Below are positions 1 to 7,884 of a DNA stretch of 64,000 bases, one piece after another (within the stretch, counting starts at the first letter, position 1; the number at the start of each line of letters is the position of its first letter). The position numbers and the translations under genes are program-made. The notes below the pieces were generated by a model. The model saw nothing but the letters and a program-made list of their open reading frames with translations. It was not told the origin of the DNA and did no database searches. Source of the stretch: Paenibacillus tepidiphilus (GTDB lineage: Bacteria > Bacillota > Bacilli > Paenibacillales > Paenibacillaceae); assembly GCF_008635795.1 (NCBI RefSeq), contig NZ_VWRQ01000010.1, positions 124,001 through 188,000 of the forward strand, in the 5' to 3' direction.

Positions 1-959
1 ATCTCCGAAGCGTAGAACAGGAAGCTGAAGCCGAGCGCATTCTTGAAATTGCGGTAGCTGGCCGTCTCCCTGATGATGCCGCTCATAATATTGGCGACAT
101 CCTCGCTCGGCGGGGTCATGAGCGGAGTGCTGCCCATAATTTTTTGCAGCATGCTTTGGCTGCCGCTGCCCTCGTCCCGCTGGAAGGCGCGGATTTTGCC
201 GCTGCCGCCAGCACTTTCCCAGCTTGTCATCTTGCCGGAATAGATATCCTTAATCTGATCGCTGGTGAGCCCGTCCACCGGATTGCGCTTGTTCACGAAG
301 AAGACGAAGGCTTCGCGGCCGATGGGCGTCAGCTTCAGCTCGTTACCGGCGAGCTTGGCCTCTTTTTGCTGGGCATAGGAAGGGGCGGCGGCAAAGATGA
401 TGTCCGCATTGCCTGCAATCAGATTCTTGTATGCAACCGGAGTAGAAGAGCATACCACCGTTCCCCCCTTGAAATCATACGGCTCATAATCGCCCTCCGG
501 ATAGACGGATTGAACAAAGGCCGAATACACCGGATACAGCGCCGTTGCTCCGTCCAGGCGGGGAAGGTCGTCCGTGATCTGGTATTCAGGCTTCTTTTGC
601 AGCGCTACCGCTTTGGTCCCGTAAGCATAAGGCTTGTATTCGCTAAGGTTAACCTCCCGGTCGTCCACGACGGGGACGCTATTGATGTAGCCCTGTCTGA
701 TTTCATGGCCAGCAGTAGCGAGCAGACACAGTCCGGTGAAGGAAGCAAGCAGAATATTCCGTGTCCGCAGGGTCCAGAGCTGGAATATCCCGATGACGGC
801 GTACACCGCTAATCCGGATGCGGCGACGATCACAAGCGGAGTATAAAATATAAGCCCGCCCATCAGCGCGGTGATGAAGGTGGCAATAAAGCCGACAAAG
901 GCAATGCCTGCCACGGCAAGAAATGAAAGCAGCAGATTGACTTCAAATGATCTTTTCAC
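1..959 (-). CDS. Membrane-anchored PstS-like substrate-binding protein (partial, 3' end outside window)
   Basis: I translated this region on the minus strand from a GTG preceded by GGAGG. The first ~110 residues hold three to four hydrophobic segments. A periplasmic-binding-type domain of the phosphate (PBP-like/PstS) family follows, with phrases such as NADIIFAAAPSYAQQ, GREAFVFFVNKRNP, SDQIKDIYSGKMTSW and DEGSGSQSMLQKIMG, which are typical of PstS. PstS proteins deliver phosphate to the PstCAB ABC importer. Here the domain sits after a multi-pass membrane region instead of a lipoprotein signal, so it may be a membrane-tethered sensor or receptor. The C-terminus lies beyond base 1 and no pst transporter genes are visible, so phosphate as ligand is an inference from family. 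Confidence 0.75.
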   Translation of the reverse strand, partial: MKRSFEVNLLLSFLAVAGIAFVGFIATFITALMGGLIFYTPLVIVAASGLAVYAVIGIFQLWTLRTRNILLASFTGLCLLATAGHEIRQGYINSVPVVDDREVNLSEYKPYAYGTKAVALQKKPEYQITDDLPRLDGATALYPVYSAFVQSVYPEGDYEPYDFKGGTVVCSSTPVAYKNLIAGNADIIFAAAPSYAQQKEAKLAGNELKLTPIGREAFVFFVNKRNPVDGLTSDQIKDIYSGKMTSWESAGGSGKIRAFQRDEGSGSQSMLQKIMGSTPLMTPPSEDVANIMSGIIRETASYRNFKNALGFSFLFYASE

Positions 960-1167
960 GTTCAGCCTCCTGTGAATCTGAGATAAGCTTAATGGTAAAA
1001 TGCAGATAATCCTGTAAATTATACCGCAGCAGGTGAAGGATATCTATCCGGTTTTATACATAATCCCGGAATTAGAATGTGAAAACTGATGTAATTTTTC
1101 ATAAATTACTGGACGAAACCGCAAAACGGGAGTATTCTGAGATTGTGAAAAAAATAACGGAATACAA

Positions 1168-1313
1168 GATTCTCGGGGTAAGGTGAAATTCCTGACCGGC
1201 GGTGATGTTCAAAGCGAACTAAGCCCGCGACTCGTTCTCGGCTGCCAAGCGGCAGAGACGACTGATCTGGTGAGAATCCAGAGCCGACGGTAAAGTCCGG
1301 ATGGGAGAGGATC
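1168..1313 (+). ncRNA. FMN riboswitch (RFN element) upstream of a DMT-family transporter
   Basis: The conserved RFN core is readable: GGGGTAAGGTGAAATTCC, then GACCGGCGGTGAT, AAGCCCGCGA, CTGATCTGGTGAGAATCCAG and GCCGACGGTAAAGTCCGGATG. The closing helix P1 pairs GATTCTC (1168-1174) with GAGGATC (1307-1313), seven pairs including one G-U. A terminator-like hairpin lies 51 bases downstream and the transporter gene starts at 1450, which fits a transcriptional OFF switch when FMN is abundant. Confidence 0.95.
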
Positions 1314-1364
1314 AATCAGGCAGAGGTCAACGGGAGTTCTCCCGTGCTGGCTTTGCTTGGTCTT

Positions 1365-1410
1365 GCCCCCGTCTTGTCATCCTGGAATCAGGTGACGCGG
1401 GGGCTTTTGG
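1365..1410 (+). terminator. Attenuator hairpin between FMN riboswitch and transporter gene
   Basis: GCCCCCG (1365-1371) pairs with CGGGGGC (1398-1404). An inner CCTG-GAAT-CAGG hairpin (1381-1392) sits between the arms and TTTT follows. A smaller ACGGGA/TCCCGT hairpin sits just upstream (about 1329-1344). This is the expected expression platform of the riboswitch. Confidence 0.8.
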
Positions 1411-1449
1411 TCTTAAACGAGGTTTTGTATCAACAAGGAGAATGGAATT

Positions 1450-2406
1450 ATGAGCAACATTACAGCTTCATCTTCAGGATTGCGCCAGGCCCGGGTGAAA
1501 AGCGGCTTCTGGCTCGTAGTGCTGGGAGCGGCGCTCTGGGGCGTCGATCCGGTGTTCCGGATCATTCTGCTGAAATCCCTTACCTCTTCGCAAATTGTGC
1601 TGCTGGAACATGTCGTCCTGTTCCTGGCTGCTGCCCCGGTGCTATGGAAGCACCGCGCGGAGCTGAAGGGCATCCGGCTGCGCCAGGCCGGAGCGCTGCT
1701 GGTTGTTTCCTGGGGCGGCTCGGCCGTCGCCACAATCCTCTTCACCAAGGCCTTGGCCAGCGGTGACCTGAATGCAGTGCTGCTGCTGCAGAAGCTGCAG
1801 CCGCTCTTTGCCATCGGACTTGCGGCTATCATACTGAAGGAACGGCTGCCGCGCAATTTCGGCATCTTGATCGTTGTAGCATTGCTGGGCACCTATTTGC
1901 TTACCTTCGGCTGGACCGTACCGTTCGGCCATGTGAACAGCTTCATCAGCGTCGGCAGTCTGCTCGCGCTGGGCGCTGCAGCGTTGTGGGGCGGTTCGAC
2001 CGTGATGGGACGCTATCTGCTCGGTTCGATGAAATACGAAACGGTTACCTCCCTGCGCTTTATCCTGGCTCTGCCGCTGCTGTTTGTAGTAACTGCAGTC
2101 GAACGGGCGCCTTGGCAGATCGGCGGGGATGCCGGCACCGCCTGGGCTGTCGGTATTAACCTCCTGCTGCAGGCTTTGCTGCCGGGACTGCTCAGTATGC
2201 TGCTTTATTATAAAGGGCTGAATACGACGAAGGCGTCCTTTGCCACCTTGGCAGAGCTTAGCTTTCCGATGACGGGTATTGTCATCAACTGGATGTTCTT
2301 CGATACTGTTGTAACAGTTCCTCAGCTCACCGGCTTCGCTCTGATCTGGTTCGCCTTGTTCATGATCTCGAACCAGCAGAGCCGTCAGGCACTTGCAGCC
2401 GACTAA
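1450..2406 (+). CDS. EamA/DMT-family transporter, candidate flavin transporter
   Basis: This 318-residue protein is almost entirely hydrophobic, with about ten membrane segments arranged as two EamA repeats (roughly residues 20-150 and 165-305). That is the usual layout of drug/metabolite-superfamily carriers. The ATG follows AAGGAG. The gene stands alone behind an FMN riboswitch and attenuator, so its expression should fall when FMN is plentiful. DMT-family riboflavin importers (RibN) are known in proteobacteria. Uptake of riboflavin or a related flavin is therefore a reasonable inference from the riboswitch, but no substrate residue can be read from sequence. Other EamA proteins move amino acids or metabolites. 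A hairpin follows the stop codon. Confidence 0.85.
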   Translation: MSNITASSSGLRQARVKSGFWLVVLGAALWGVDPVFRIILLKSLTSSQIVLLEHVVLFLAAAPVLWKHRAELKGIRLRQAGALLVVSWGGSAVATILFTKALASGDLNAVLLLQKLQPLFAIGLAAIILKERLPRNFGILIVVALLGTYLLTFGWTVPFGHVNSFISVGSLLALGAAALWGGSTVMGRYLLGSMKYETVTSLRFILALPLLFVVTAVERAPWQIGGDAGTAWAVGINLLLQALLPGLLSMLLYYKGLNTTKASFATLAELSFPMTGIVINWMFFDTVVTVPQLTGFALIWFALFMISNQQSRQALAAD

Positions 2407-2476
2407 TGGGTTACTAACAACTGAAGGCATTACGGTCGGCCCTATAAAATAAAAGTATAATTGTGCACGACTATAG

Positions 2477-2527
2477 CAGCGGCTGTTCCGGGAGGTGGAG
2501 ACATCTTCAGGCAGCCGCTGATTTGCT
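2477..2527. terminator. Hairpin between convergent genes
   Basis: CAGCGGCTG (2477-2485) pairs perfectly with CAGCCGCTG (2512-2520). The following T-run is weak (ATTTGC). It lies between the plus-strand transporter and the minus-strand small membrane protein, so it may serve the transporter. Confidence 0.5.
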
Positions 2528-2551
2528 GTGTGCGCCCTGAGGTGGAGTGAA

Positions 2552-2938
2552 TTAAGCAGACCTGGTGGTATTTATAACCATAATTATGGAAAAAATAATG
2601 AGGGTAAGGACCAGAAGCAGCAAGGCGGCGCTTTTGACAGCGAAGGCAGTAATCCCGATCAGCAGCAGCCCCGGCCCATTAAAAGCGATCAGCCGCAGGG
2701 GAAGCGATGGTCCGCTGATGGCAGCAGTTGCATAACCGGCAAAGCTGATCAGGACATGAAGAGCATACGCCAGCAGGAAGATTAGCACAAATACTGCCGC
2801 ATCGCCCGGTCCGCTGATATAAGAAGTGTCGGAAGCTACCGAATGATCCATGTAGACGGCCACACCTCCATAGAAAGCACTCAGAATAAAGGAGGTGACG
2901 CAGAGGTTCAGCAGCAGCTCCTTCTTGGCTTGATCCAT
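2552..2938 (-). CDS. Small four-helix membrane protein, unknown function
   Basis: This 128-residue protein starts at an ATG preceded by AGGAAGGGGG. It has about four hydrophobic segments (approximately residues 9-30, 44-66, 72-98 and 102-122) and a short polar loop, SVASDTSYISGPGD, between the first two. I do not recognise the family. It is transcribed convergently towards the flavin-transporter candidate and divergently from the CueP-like gene. The hydrophobic composition and ribosome binding site support a real gene; nothing in the sequence indicates its job. Confidence 0.65.
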   Translation of the reverse strand: MDQAKKELLLNLCVTSFILSAFYGGVAVYMDHSVASDTSYISGPGDAAVFVLIFLLAYALHVLISFAGYATAAISGPSLPLRLIAFNGPGLLLIGITAFAVKSAALLLLVLTLIIFSIIMVINTTRSA

Positions 2939-3128
2939 ACTTGTCCCCCTTCCTGAAGAAATAAGTCTTATATTAAATTGTAAAGCAAATCTTCCGGCGG
3001 TCCAAGTCGCATCAGCGGCAGAGGCCAGATTCTAAGGCCAACGTTAAATTGATTACAGCGTGATAGTACGAATTTATATATGATAAAACTTACGCTTTAA
3101 ATTTACCGAACAAGGAGAGCTGGATGTT

Positions 3129-3677
3129 TTGAGAAAAATACCTTTAGCCGCAGGATTAGCTGTGCTTCTCCTGGGAGCTTTCTGGATTGCCGGGAATATG
3201 GGAGATTCCTCTTCACGGGAAGGGGCCAATAACGGAGGAAGCGTGCAGAATATCAAGCAGCTTGTTGCGGATTACAGCTCACATAAGCTGGCGGCGGGTT
3301 CCGCCTCGATCAATTCGCGCGAGCTGATTATTAACGCCGGAACCGGCGGCGAACAAAGCTATGCTCTGCCCAGCGATGAATTCTTTGTGTCGATAGCGCC
3401 TTATATCGAAAATACGCATCCTTGCGCAACCCACAGCCTGACCGGCTGCCAGGGCGAATTGAAGAACCAGGACTTCCAGGTGCGCATTGAGGACGCGGAC
3501 GGAAAAGCAGTCGTGGATCAGCAGGTGACGTCGCAGTCGAACGGATTCATAGACCTGTGGCTGCCGCGTGATCAGACCTTTACTGTCACTATTGAGCAGG
3601 GCGGCAAGCAGGCGGTGTCCGAGCTGTCTACGTTCGAGCAGGATGACACATGCATTGCCAGCATGCAACTGATGTAG
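3129..3677 (+). CDS. CueP-family copper-binding protein
   Basis: The 182-residue product starts at TTG, nine bases after AAGGAGAG; an earlier ATG is out of frame. An N-terminal hydrophobic segment (residues 4-20) suggests an exported, membrane-anchored protein. The motif CATHSLTGCQGEL places cysteines at 99 and 107, with a third at 175, and FIDLWLPRDQTF follows the first pair. This three-cysteine arrangement is the hallmark of CueP, the periplasmic copper protein of Salmonella (Cys96, Cys104, Cys172). In a Gram-positive it would act outside the membrane in copper binding or in supplying copper to secreted enzymes. No copper regulator or pump is adjacent. Confidence 0.88.
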   Translation: MRKIPLAAGLAVLLLGAFWIAGNMGDSSSREGANNGGSVQNIKQLVADYSSHKLAAGSASINSRELIINAGTGGEQSYALPSDEFFVSIAPYIENTHPCATHSLTGCQGELKNQDFQVRIEDADGKAVVDQQVTSQSNGFIDLWLPRDQTFTVTIEQGGKQAVSELSTFEQDDTCIASMQLM

Positions 3678-3713
3678 AACACATTTAATCGGATAGTCAT
3701 AAGTATGCAGCGC

Positions 3714-3750
3714 AGCGATTCTCCTTTGTAGGAGGATCGCTGTTTGTGTT
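3714..3750 (+). terminator. Rho-independent terminator after cueP-like gene
   Basis: AGCGATTCTCCT (3714-3725) pairs with AGGAGGATCGCT (3730-3741), with one mismatch and a four-base loop. GTTTGTGTTT follows. Confidence 0.8.
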
Positions 3751-3903
3751 TGCGGGAAGCTTGAGCATGGTTGTGCCTGCCGGAAATAGGAAATCACCCG
3801 TTTATGGAGTAAAAATAAGCCTTTCCTCCCATACTACCGTTATTCTGGACGCCGGATTGTTTTCATAAAAAGCTGCTAGTTCCGGCAGGAGGTGTACCCG
3901 CGA

Positions 3904-4563
3904 ATGACGGCTTCCAAGGCTCCCGTTATTTATATCCAGTTCAAGAACCGCGTGGCGGTGCCCAAAGGCAAGACGGTGCTGCTGCGCGATGTGGCTTATC
4001 TGATAGCCGACGATGCATGGAGGGAACGTCTTTACTCCATCCCGGTGCAAACCCCGGAGACAAGCGACGGCAACCTGCTGCTGATCGACCTGCTGACGGT
4101 CATTCCGCGGATTCACGGGCTGGTGCCGGATGCGGAAATCCAGCCGATCGGAGAAGGGCGGACAATTGTGCAGATTGTGGGTCCGGCCGAGGGCAAGAAG
4201 CCGTCCATCGCACTGTTTGTGCTGGTGTGGCTGCTGCTGTTCTTCGGGTCGGCGCTGACGATTATGAATTTTCATGCGGATGTCAGCATGCAGGAAGTGC
4301 ATGTCCGTATCGTGGAGATGCTTACCGGACGCCGGGACGAGCATCCCTATTTGTTCCAGGTGGCTTACTCCGCCGGTATCGGATTTGGCATGGTCATCTT
4401 TTTTAACCATCTGTTCAAGAAGAAGTGGAATGAAGAGCCGACGCCGCTGGAGGTGGAGATGTTCCTGTATCAGAAAAATATTGACCACTATGTGGTGCAC
4501 GAGGAATACAGCAAATTAAGCTCCGGCAGCACGGCGCAAAGCGGCAGGGAGGACAAACCATGA
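3904..4563 (+). CDS. spoVAA: Stage V sporulation protein AA
   Basis: This 219-residue protein resembles B. subtilis SpoVAA along its length. It has a soluble N-terminal ~95 residues, then two hydrophobic segments around SIALFVLVWLLLFFGSALTIMNFH and YSAGIGFGMVIFFNHLFKKK, with conserved NEEPTPLEVEMFLYQ near the end. The ATG lies nine bases after AGGAGGTG. SpoVA proteins move dipicolinic acid across the inner spore membrane. AA and AB are the less understood members and are normally made in the forespore under sigma-G. The stop overlaps the spoVAB start by four bases (ATGA), so the two are translationally coupled. Confidence 0.95.
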   Translation: MTASKAPVIYIQFKNRVAVPKGKTVLLRDVAYLIADDAWRERLYSIPVQTPETSDGNLLLIDLLTVIPRIHGLVPDAEIQPIGEGRTIVQIVGPAEGKKPSIALFVLVWLLLFFGSALTIMNFHADVSMQEVHVRIVEMLTGRRDEHPYLFQVAYSAGIGFGMVIFFNHLFKKKWNEEPTPLEVEMFLYQKNIDHYVVHEEYSKLSSGSTAQSGREDKP

Positions 4564-4985
4564 CTGCGCCAATTATGCTGGGGCTTCATTTGCTGCTCGG
4601 GATTGCCGGAGGCATTGCCGTCGGCGGCGGGGTCATTGCCTTGTTCATCGTGCTGGATATGGTACCGCGGCTGGCCCAGCTGACCTCGTCCTACGACAAG
4701 GTACATTGGTACGAAGGGGCGATGGTCGGGGGCTCGCTGATCGGTACGGTCAGCGACTTCTGGGGGTGGAAGATTGCTGCAGGCCCGGTCGCCGAGCTGG
4801 TAGTGGGTCTGCTGAACGGAATATTTATCGGGATGCTTGCCGCGGCCTTGACCGAGGTACTCAATGTACTGCCGATTCTGGCCAAACGTCTGCGGATGAC
4901 CCGCTATCTGTTCGGCCTGCTGATGGCAATGGTATGCGGTAAAGTGGCGGGATCGTTATTTGACTGGTTTGTCTACCAACAGTAG
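4560..4985 (+). CDS. spoVAB: Stage V sporulation protein AB
   Basis: A 141-residue membrane protein with about four hydrophobic segments and the family phrases GIAGGIAVGGGVIALFIVLD and LTEVLNVLPILAKRL. Length and position after spoVAA match SpoVAB. It acts in the inner spore membrane with the rest of the SpoVA set. In B. subtilis spoVAC, AD and AE follow. Here the next gene is the spoVAF-like one, 14 bases downstream, so those three core channel genes must lie elsewhere or be absent. Confidence 0.93.
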   Translation: MTAPIMLGLHLLLGIAGGIAVGGGVIALFIVLDMVPRLAQLTSSYDKVHWYEGAMVGGSLIGTVSDFWGWKIAAGPVAELVVGLLNGIFIGMLAAALTEVLNVLPILAKRLRMTRYLFGLLMAMVCGKVAGSLFDWFVYQQ

Positions 4986-4999
4986 AAAGGGGTTCAGAC

Positions 5000-7687
5000 A
5001 TGGTGAGGTATATACACAGCGGGGACCAGGAGAATGAAGACAGCTCCCGGGAGCTGCACCCGGTCGTGCAGCACAGCCTTCTGCCGGCAGTGAGTCCGGA
5101 GAGCCGGCAGGAGCCTGCTCCAGTTGCCGGCAGCACGGATGCACAGGACCCGGAAGCCGCCGGTGCTAACGGCGCAGGCCTGGCAGGAGGCTCCTCCGCT
5201 GAGATGGAAAGTGCCAGCGAGCTGGGCTTAAGCAGCCCGAATGAAGTGGAAATCACCGGCAAGAGAAGGGATGAGCTTAGCTCCGGGCAGGCGGGAGCTG
5301 AGGGAAGCAGCGCTAACCCGGTAAGCTCCCAGCAGTTTGATGCCGCAGATAATGGCGGTGGTAATAGGAGCGGCAAGGACGCGGCGGATACCGCGGAAAG
5401 CGGCGCTGTCCAAGACAGCACTGCCCAAGACAGAACCGCCGGACAGAACGACGATGGTGGGCAAGACGACAGTGGAAAGAACGACAGCGGACAGGACGAC
5501 GGTGCGCAGAACGATGATGCACAGGACGGAAGCAGCAGCGGCAAAGGGTTCTGGTCCCGCCTGTTCGACGATGACACCGATACGGGCGAGGATGATGCGG
5601 GAGCTGTGGCCAGTTCCGGCCAGGACCATTCTGGCGGTGCTGGCGACGACAGCGGCAATGAGCCGGCTTATTCGGGAAACAGCTCCGGCAGCGGCGCCAT
5701 AGACGGAGAAGACAATGGAGCAGAGGGTGGATCGGACTCCAGCTTGCAGACTGGAGAGCCAGGAGCTTCGGGCCAGGGTGGTCCTGCAGCCACCGGCCAA
5801 GGGGAGATGGAAGCCTCCGGCGAGCTGGGGGCGGAGGAGCCGGAGCCGGCCAAGAAAGGCTTCTTCGCCCGGCTGTTCGGGGATGACGAGGACGATGAGG
5901 GGACGGAGGATAACGGCCACGGCGCTTCTGGAGGGCCCGGGGGGCAGCAGAAGCGCAAGGATGACATGTCTTCCGAAAGGCAGAATGCTGCGGAAGCCGG
6001 CCAGGAAGGTGGACCGGATCAGGGAGGGACTGAACAAGCGGCAGGAGGGAAAGGCAAAGAGGCTAAGCCAGAGCGGGGGAACCAGGCCAAGGGCAATTCA
6101 TCCGAGGGCAAGCAGGCGGAGCAGGAGGCCAAGCCTGATCCGCTGCAGGAGAAACGGGACAAGGAGGTCTCCAATTCCCTGGAGGAGTCGATTATTTATT
6201 GGCAGGGCTCGGATAAAATTTCGCCCAGGCTGGCGGAGAACAAACGGACATTGACTGAGGTGATGGGCCTGGGATCATCCTTCGATATTGTGTTCCGGGA
6301 AATGACCTTTGCCGGCCGCAGGGCTGCGCTGCTGTGCATCAGCGGCTTCGCCAAGGATACGATTCTGGATGAAATCCTCAAACGGCTTACTTATCTGACG
6401 CCGGAGAATGTCGACTCCGATGTGTTCACCAGCTTTATGCGCGAATATATCCCGCATATACAGGTAGAGAAGGGCGATCTGCTCAGTGAGAGCATCAATA
6501 AGGTACTGACCGGCATGAGCGTCCTCTTCATCGAAGGCGAGTCGCAGGTCATCATCATGGATACCCGCGCCTATCCCGCCCGCGGTCCGGATGAGCCCTC
6601 CATTGAACGGGTCGTGCGGGGGGCCCGCGACGGCTTCACCGAAACGCTGCTCAGCAACATTGCCCTGGTGCGGAGACGTGTCCGTGACCCCGGACTGAAA
6701 TTTGAGATGCACCAGGTCGGCCGGCGGACCCGGACGGATGTGAGTGTCGCCTACATCGACGATATCGTGGACAAGACGCAGGTCAAAGCGGTCACGGACA
6801 AAATAAAAAATGTCAATCTCGACGGCATTCCGCTTGCCGACAAGCAGCTTGAGGAAGCTATCGTCGGCTCCGGCTGGAATCCGTATCCGCTGGTCCGTTA
6901 TTCGGAACGTCCCGATATTGTGGCCTCCCATTTGCTTGAGGGCCGGGTCGTCATTTTTGTAGACACCTCACCCAGCGTGATGGTGCTGCCAACGACGTTC
7001 TTTGACCTTTGTCAGCATGCCGAAGAGAACCGCCAGACGCCGTTTATGGGGACCTATCTGCGCTGGGTGCGGTTTATCGGGATTTTCGCTTCCATGTTCC
7101 TGCTGCCGCTCTGGATGCTGATGGTCATTCATCCGGAGCTGAAGCCGCCGATGCTGGAATTCATCGGTCCGCAGAAATCGGCGAAAATTCCGATCCTCGG
7201 CCAGTTCCTGATCGTCGAGCTGGGGGTTGATCTGCTGCGTATGGCCGCCGTGCATACGCCGACGCCGCTCGGCTCGGCCATGGGTCTGATCGCAGCGATC
7301 CTGGTCGGCGACATTGCCGTACAGACCGGCTTGTTCGTCAATGAAGTCGTGCTGTACATGGCTGTTGCATCTATAGGCATGTTCGCCACACCTAGCTATG
7401 AGCTGGGACTGGCCAACCGTACTGTCAGGCTTGCACTGCTGCTCGCCGTTGCAGCCTTCCAGGTGCAGGGATTTATGATCGGCACCACGCTCTTGGTGCT
7501 GCTGCTGGCGACACACCGGTCCTATAACTCGCCGTATTTGTGGCCGTTTATACCTTTTAATGCAAAAGCAATGGGCTCTATTCTGCTGCGCCAGCCGGTG
7601 CTCAGTGAGCGAACCCGGCCGTCCTTCAACAAAACCAGGGATAACACGCGCATGCCGCCTGTCCGGAAGAACAAAAAGCAGTCGTAG
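5000..7687 (+). CDS. spoVAF: SpoVAF-like GerA-family spore membrane protein with long acidic N-terminal extension
   Basis: The 895-residue product has two parts. Residues ~393-895 are a normal GerA-A/SpoVAF protein: soluble domain beginning SLEESIIYWQGSD, then GGTRTD-like VGRRTRTDVSVAYIDDI, and a C-terminal bundle of about five membrane segments. Residues 1-~392 are hydrophilic and rich in Gly, Ser, Asp, Glu and Gln, hence probably disordered, with two related islands, GFWSRLFDDD (~183) and GFFARLFGDDEDD (~287). SpoVAF in B. subtilis is ~493 residues and lacks this part; it forms an inner-membrane channel with FigP that speeds germination. AGAAAGGGG precedes the ATG. The frame stays open and coding-like throughout the extension, so I read it as one protein, not a fusion artefact. 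Confidence 0.88.
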   Translation: MVRYIHSGDQENEDSSRELHPVVQHSLLPAVSPESRQEPAPVAGSTDAQDPEAAGANGAGLAGGSSAEMESASELGLSSPNEVEITGKRRDELSSGQAGAEGSSANPVSSQQFDAADNGGGNRSGKDAADTAESGAVQDSTAQDRTAGQNDDGGQDDSGKNDSGQDDGAQNDDAQDGSSSGKGFWSRLFDDDTDTGEDDAGAVASSGQDHSGGAGDDSGNEPAYSGNSSGSGAIDGEDNGAEGGSDSSLQTGEPGASGQGGPAATGQGEMEASGELGAEEPEPAKKGFFARLFGDDEDDEGTEDNGHGASGGPGGQQKRKDDMSSERQNAAEAGQEGGPDQGGTEQAAGGKGKEAKPERGNQAKGNSSEGKQAEQEAKPDPLQEKRDKEVSNSLEESIIYWQGSDKISPRLAENKRTLTEVMGLGSSFDIVFREMTFAGRRAALLCISGFAKDTILDEILKRLTYLTPENVDSDVFTSFMREYIPHIQVEKGDLLSESINKVLTGMSVLFIEGESQVIIMDTRAYPARGPDEPSIERVVRGARDGFTETLLSNIALVRRRVRDPGLKFEMHQVGRRTRTDVSVAYIDDIVDKTQVKAVTDKIKNVNLDGIPLADKQLEEAIVGSGWNPYPLVRYSERPDIVASHLLEGRVVIFVDTSPSVMVLPTTFFDLCQHAEENRQTPFMGTYLRWVRFIGIFASMFLLPLWMLMVIHPELKPPMLEFIGPQKSAKIPILGQFLIVELGVDLLRMAAVHTPTPLGSAMGLIAAILVGDIAVQTGLFVNEVVLYMAVASIGMFATPSYELGLANRTVRLALLLAVAAFQVQGFMIGTTLLVLLLATHRSYNSPYLWPFIPFNAKAMGSILLRQPVLSERTRPSFNKTRDNTRMPPVRKNKKQS

Positions 7688-7832
7688 AATAGTACAAATC
7701 AACTGCAAATTAATCCATTCTACGCCGTTCCCTCTGTCTGTTATACTGAATACACTAAATAGCCCTCACCTCAAGCGGCAGGAGTTCTGGCTCCGCTAAG
7801 CCTGGTTTGATGGACCTGAGAGGCCCATAACT

Positions 7833-7838
7833 TATAAT
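7833..7838 (+). promoter_or_regulatory. Candidate -10 element for lysA
   Basis: A consensus TATAAT stands 46 bases upstream of the lysA start. The best -35-like hexamer (TTGATG) is 20 bases away, longer than usual, so the assignment is tentative. No lysine riboswitch core was seen in the 197 bases before the gene. Confidence 0.4.
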
Positions 7839-7884
7839 AGACAGGGTGGAACTTGGACTTCCACGGAAATTGGAGGCTAAAGCA

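Noticed and set aside
144..812. Long plus-strand frame opposite the PstS-like gene
   Set aside because: It lacks a ribosome site and recognisable motifs, while the minus strand encodes a clear binding-protein domain.
7688..7884. Lysine riboswitch (L-box) before lysA
   Set aside because: The conserved lysine riboswitch core could not be found in the 197-base gap.
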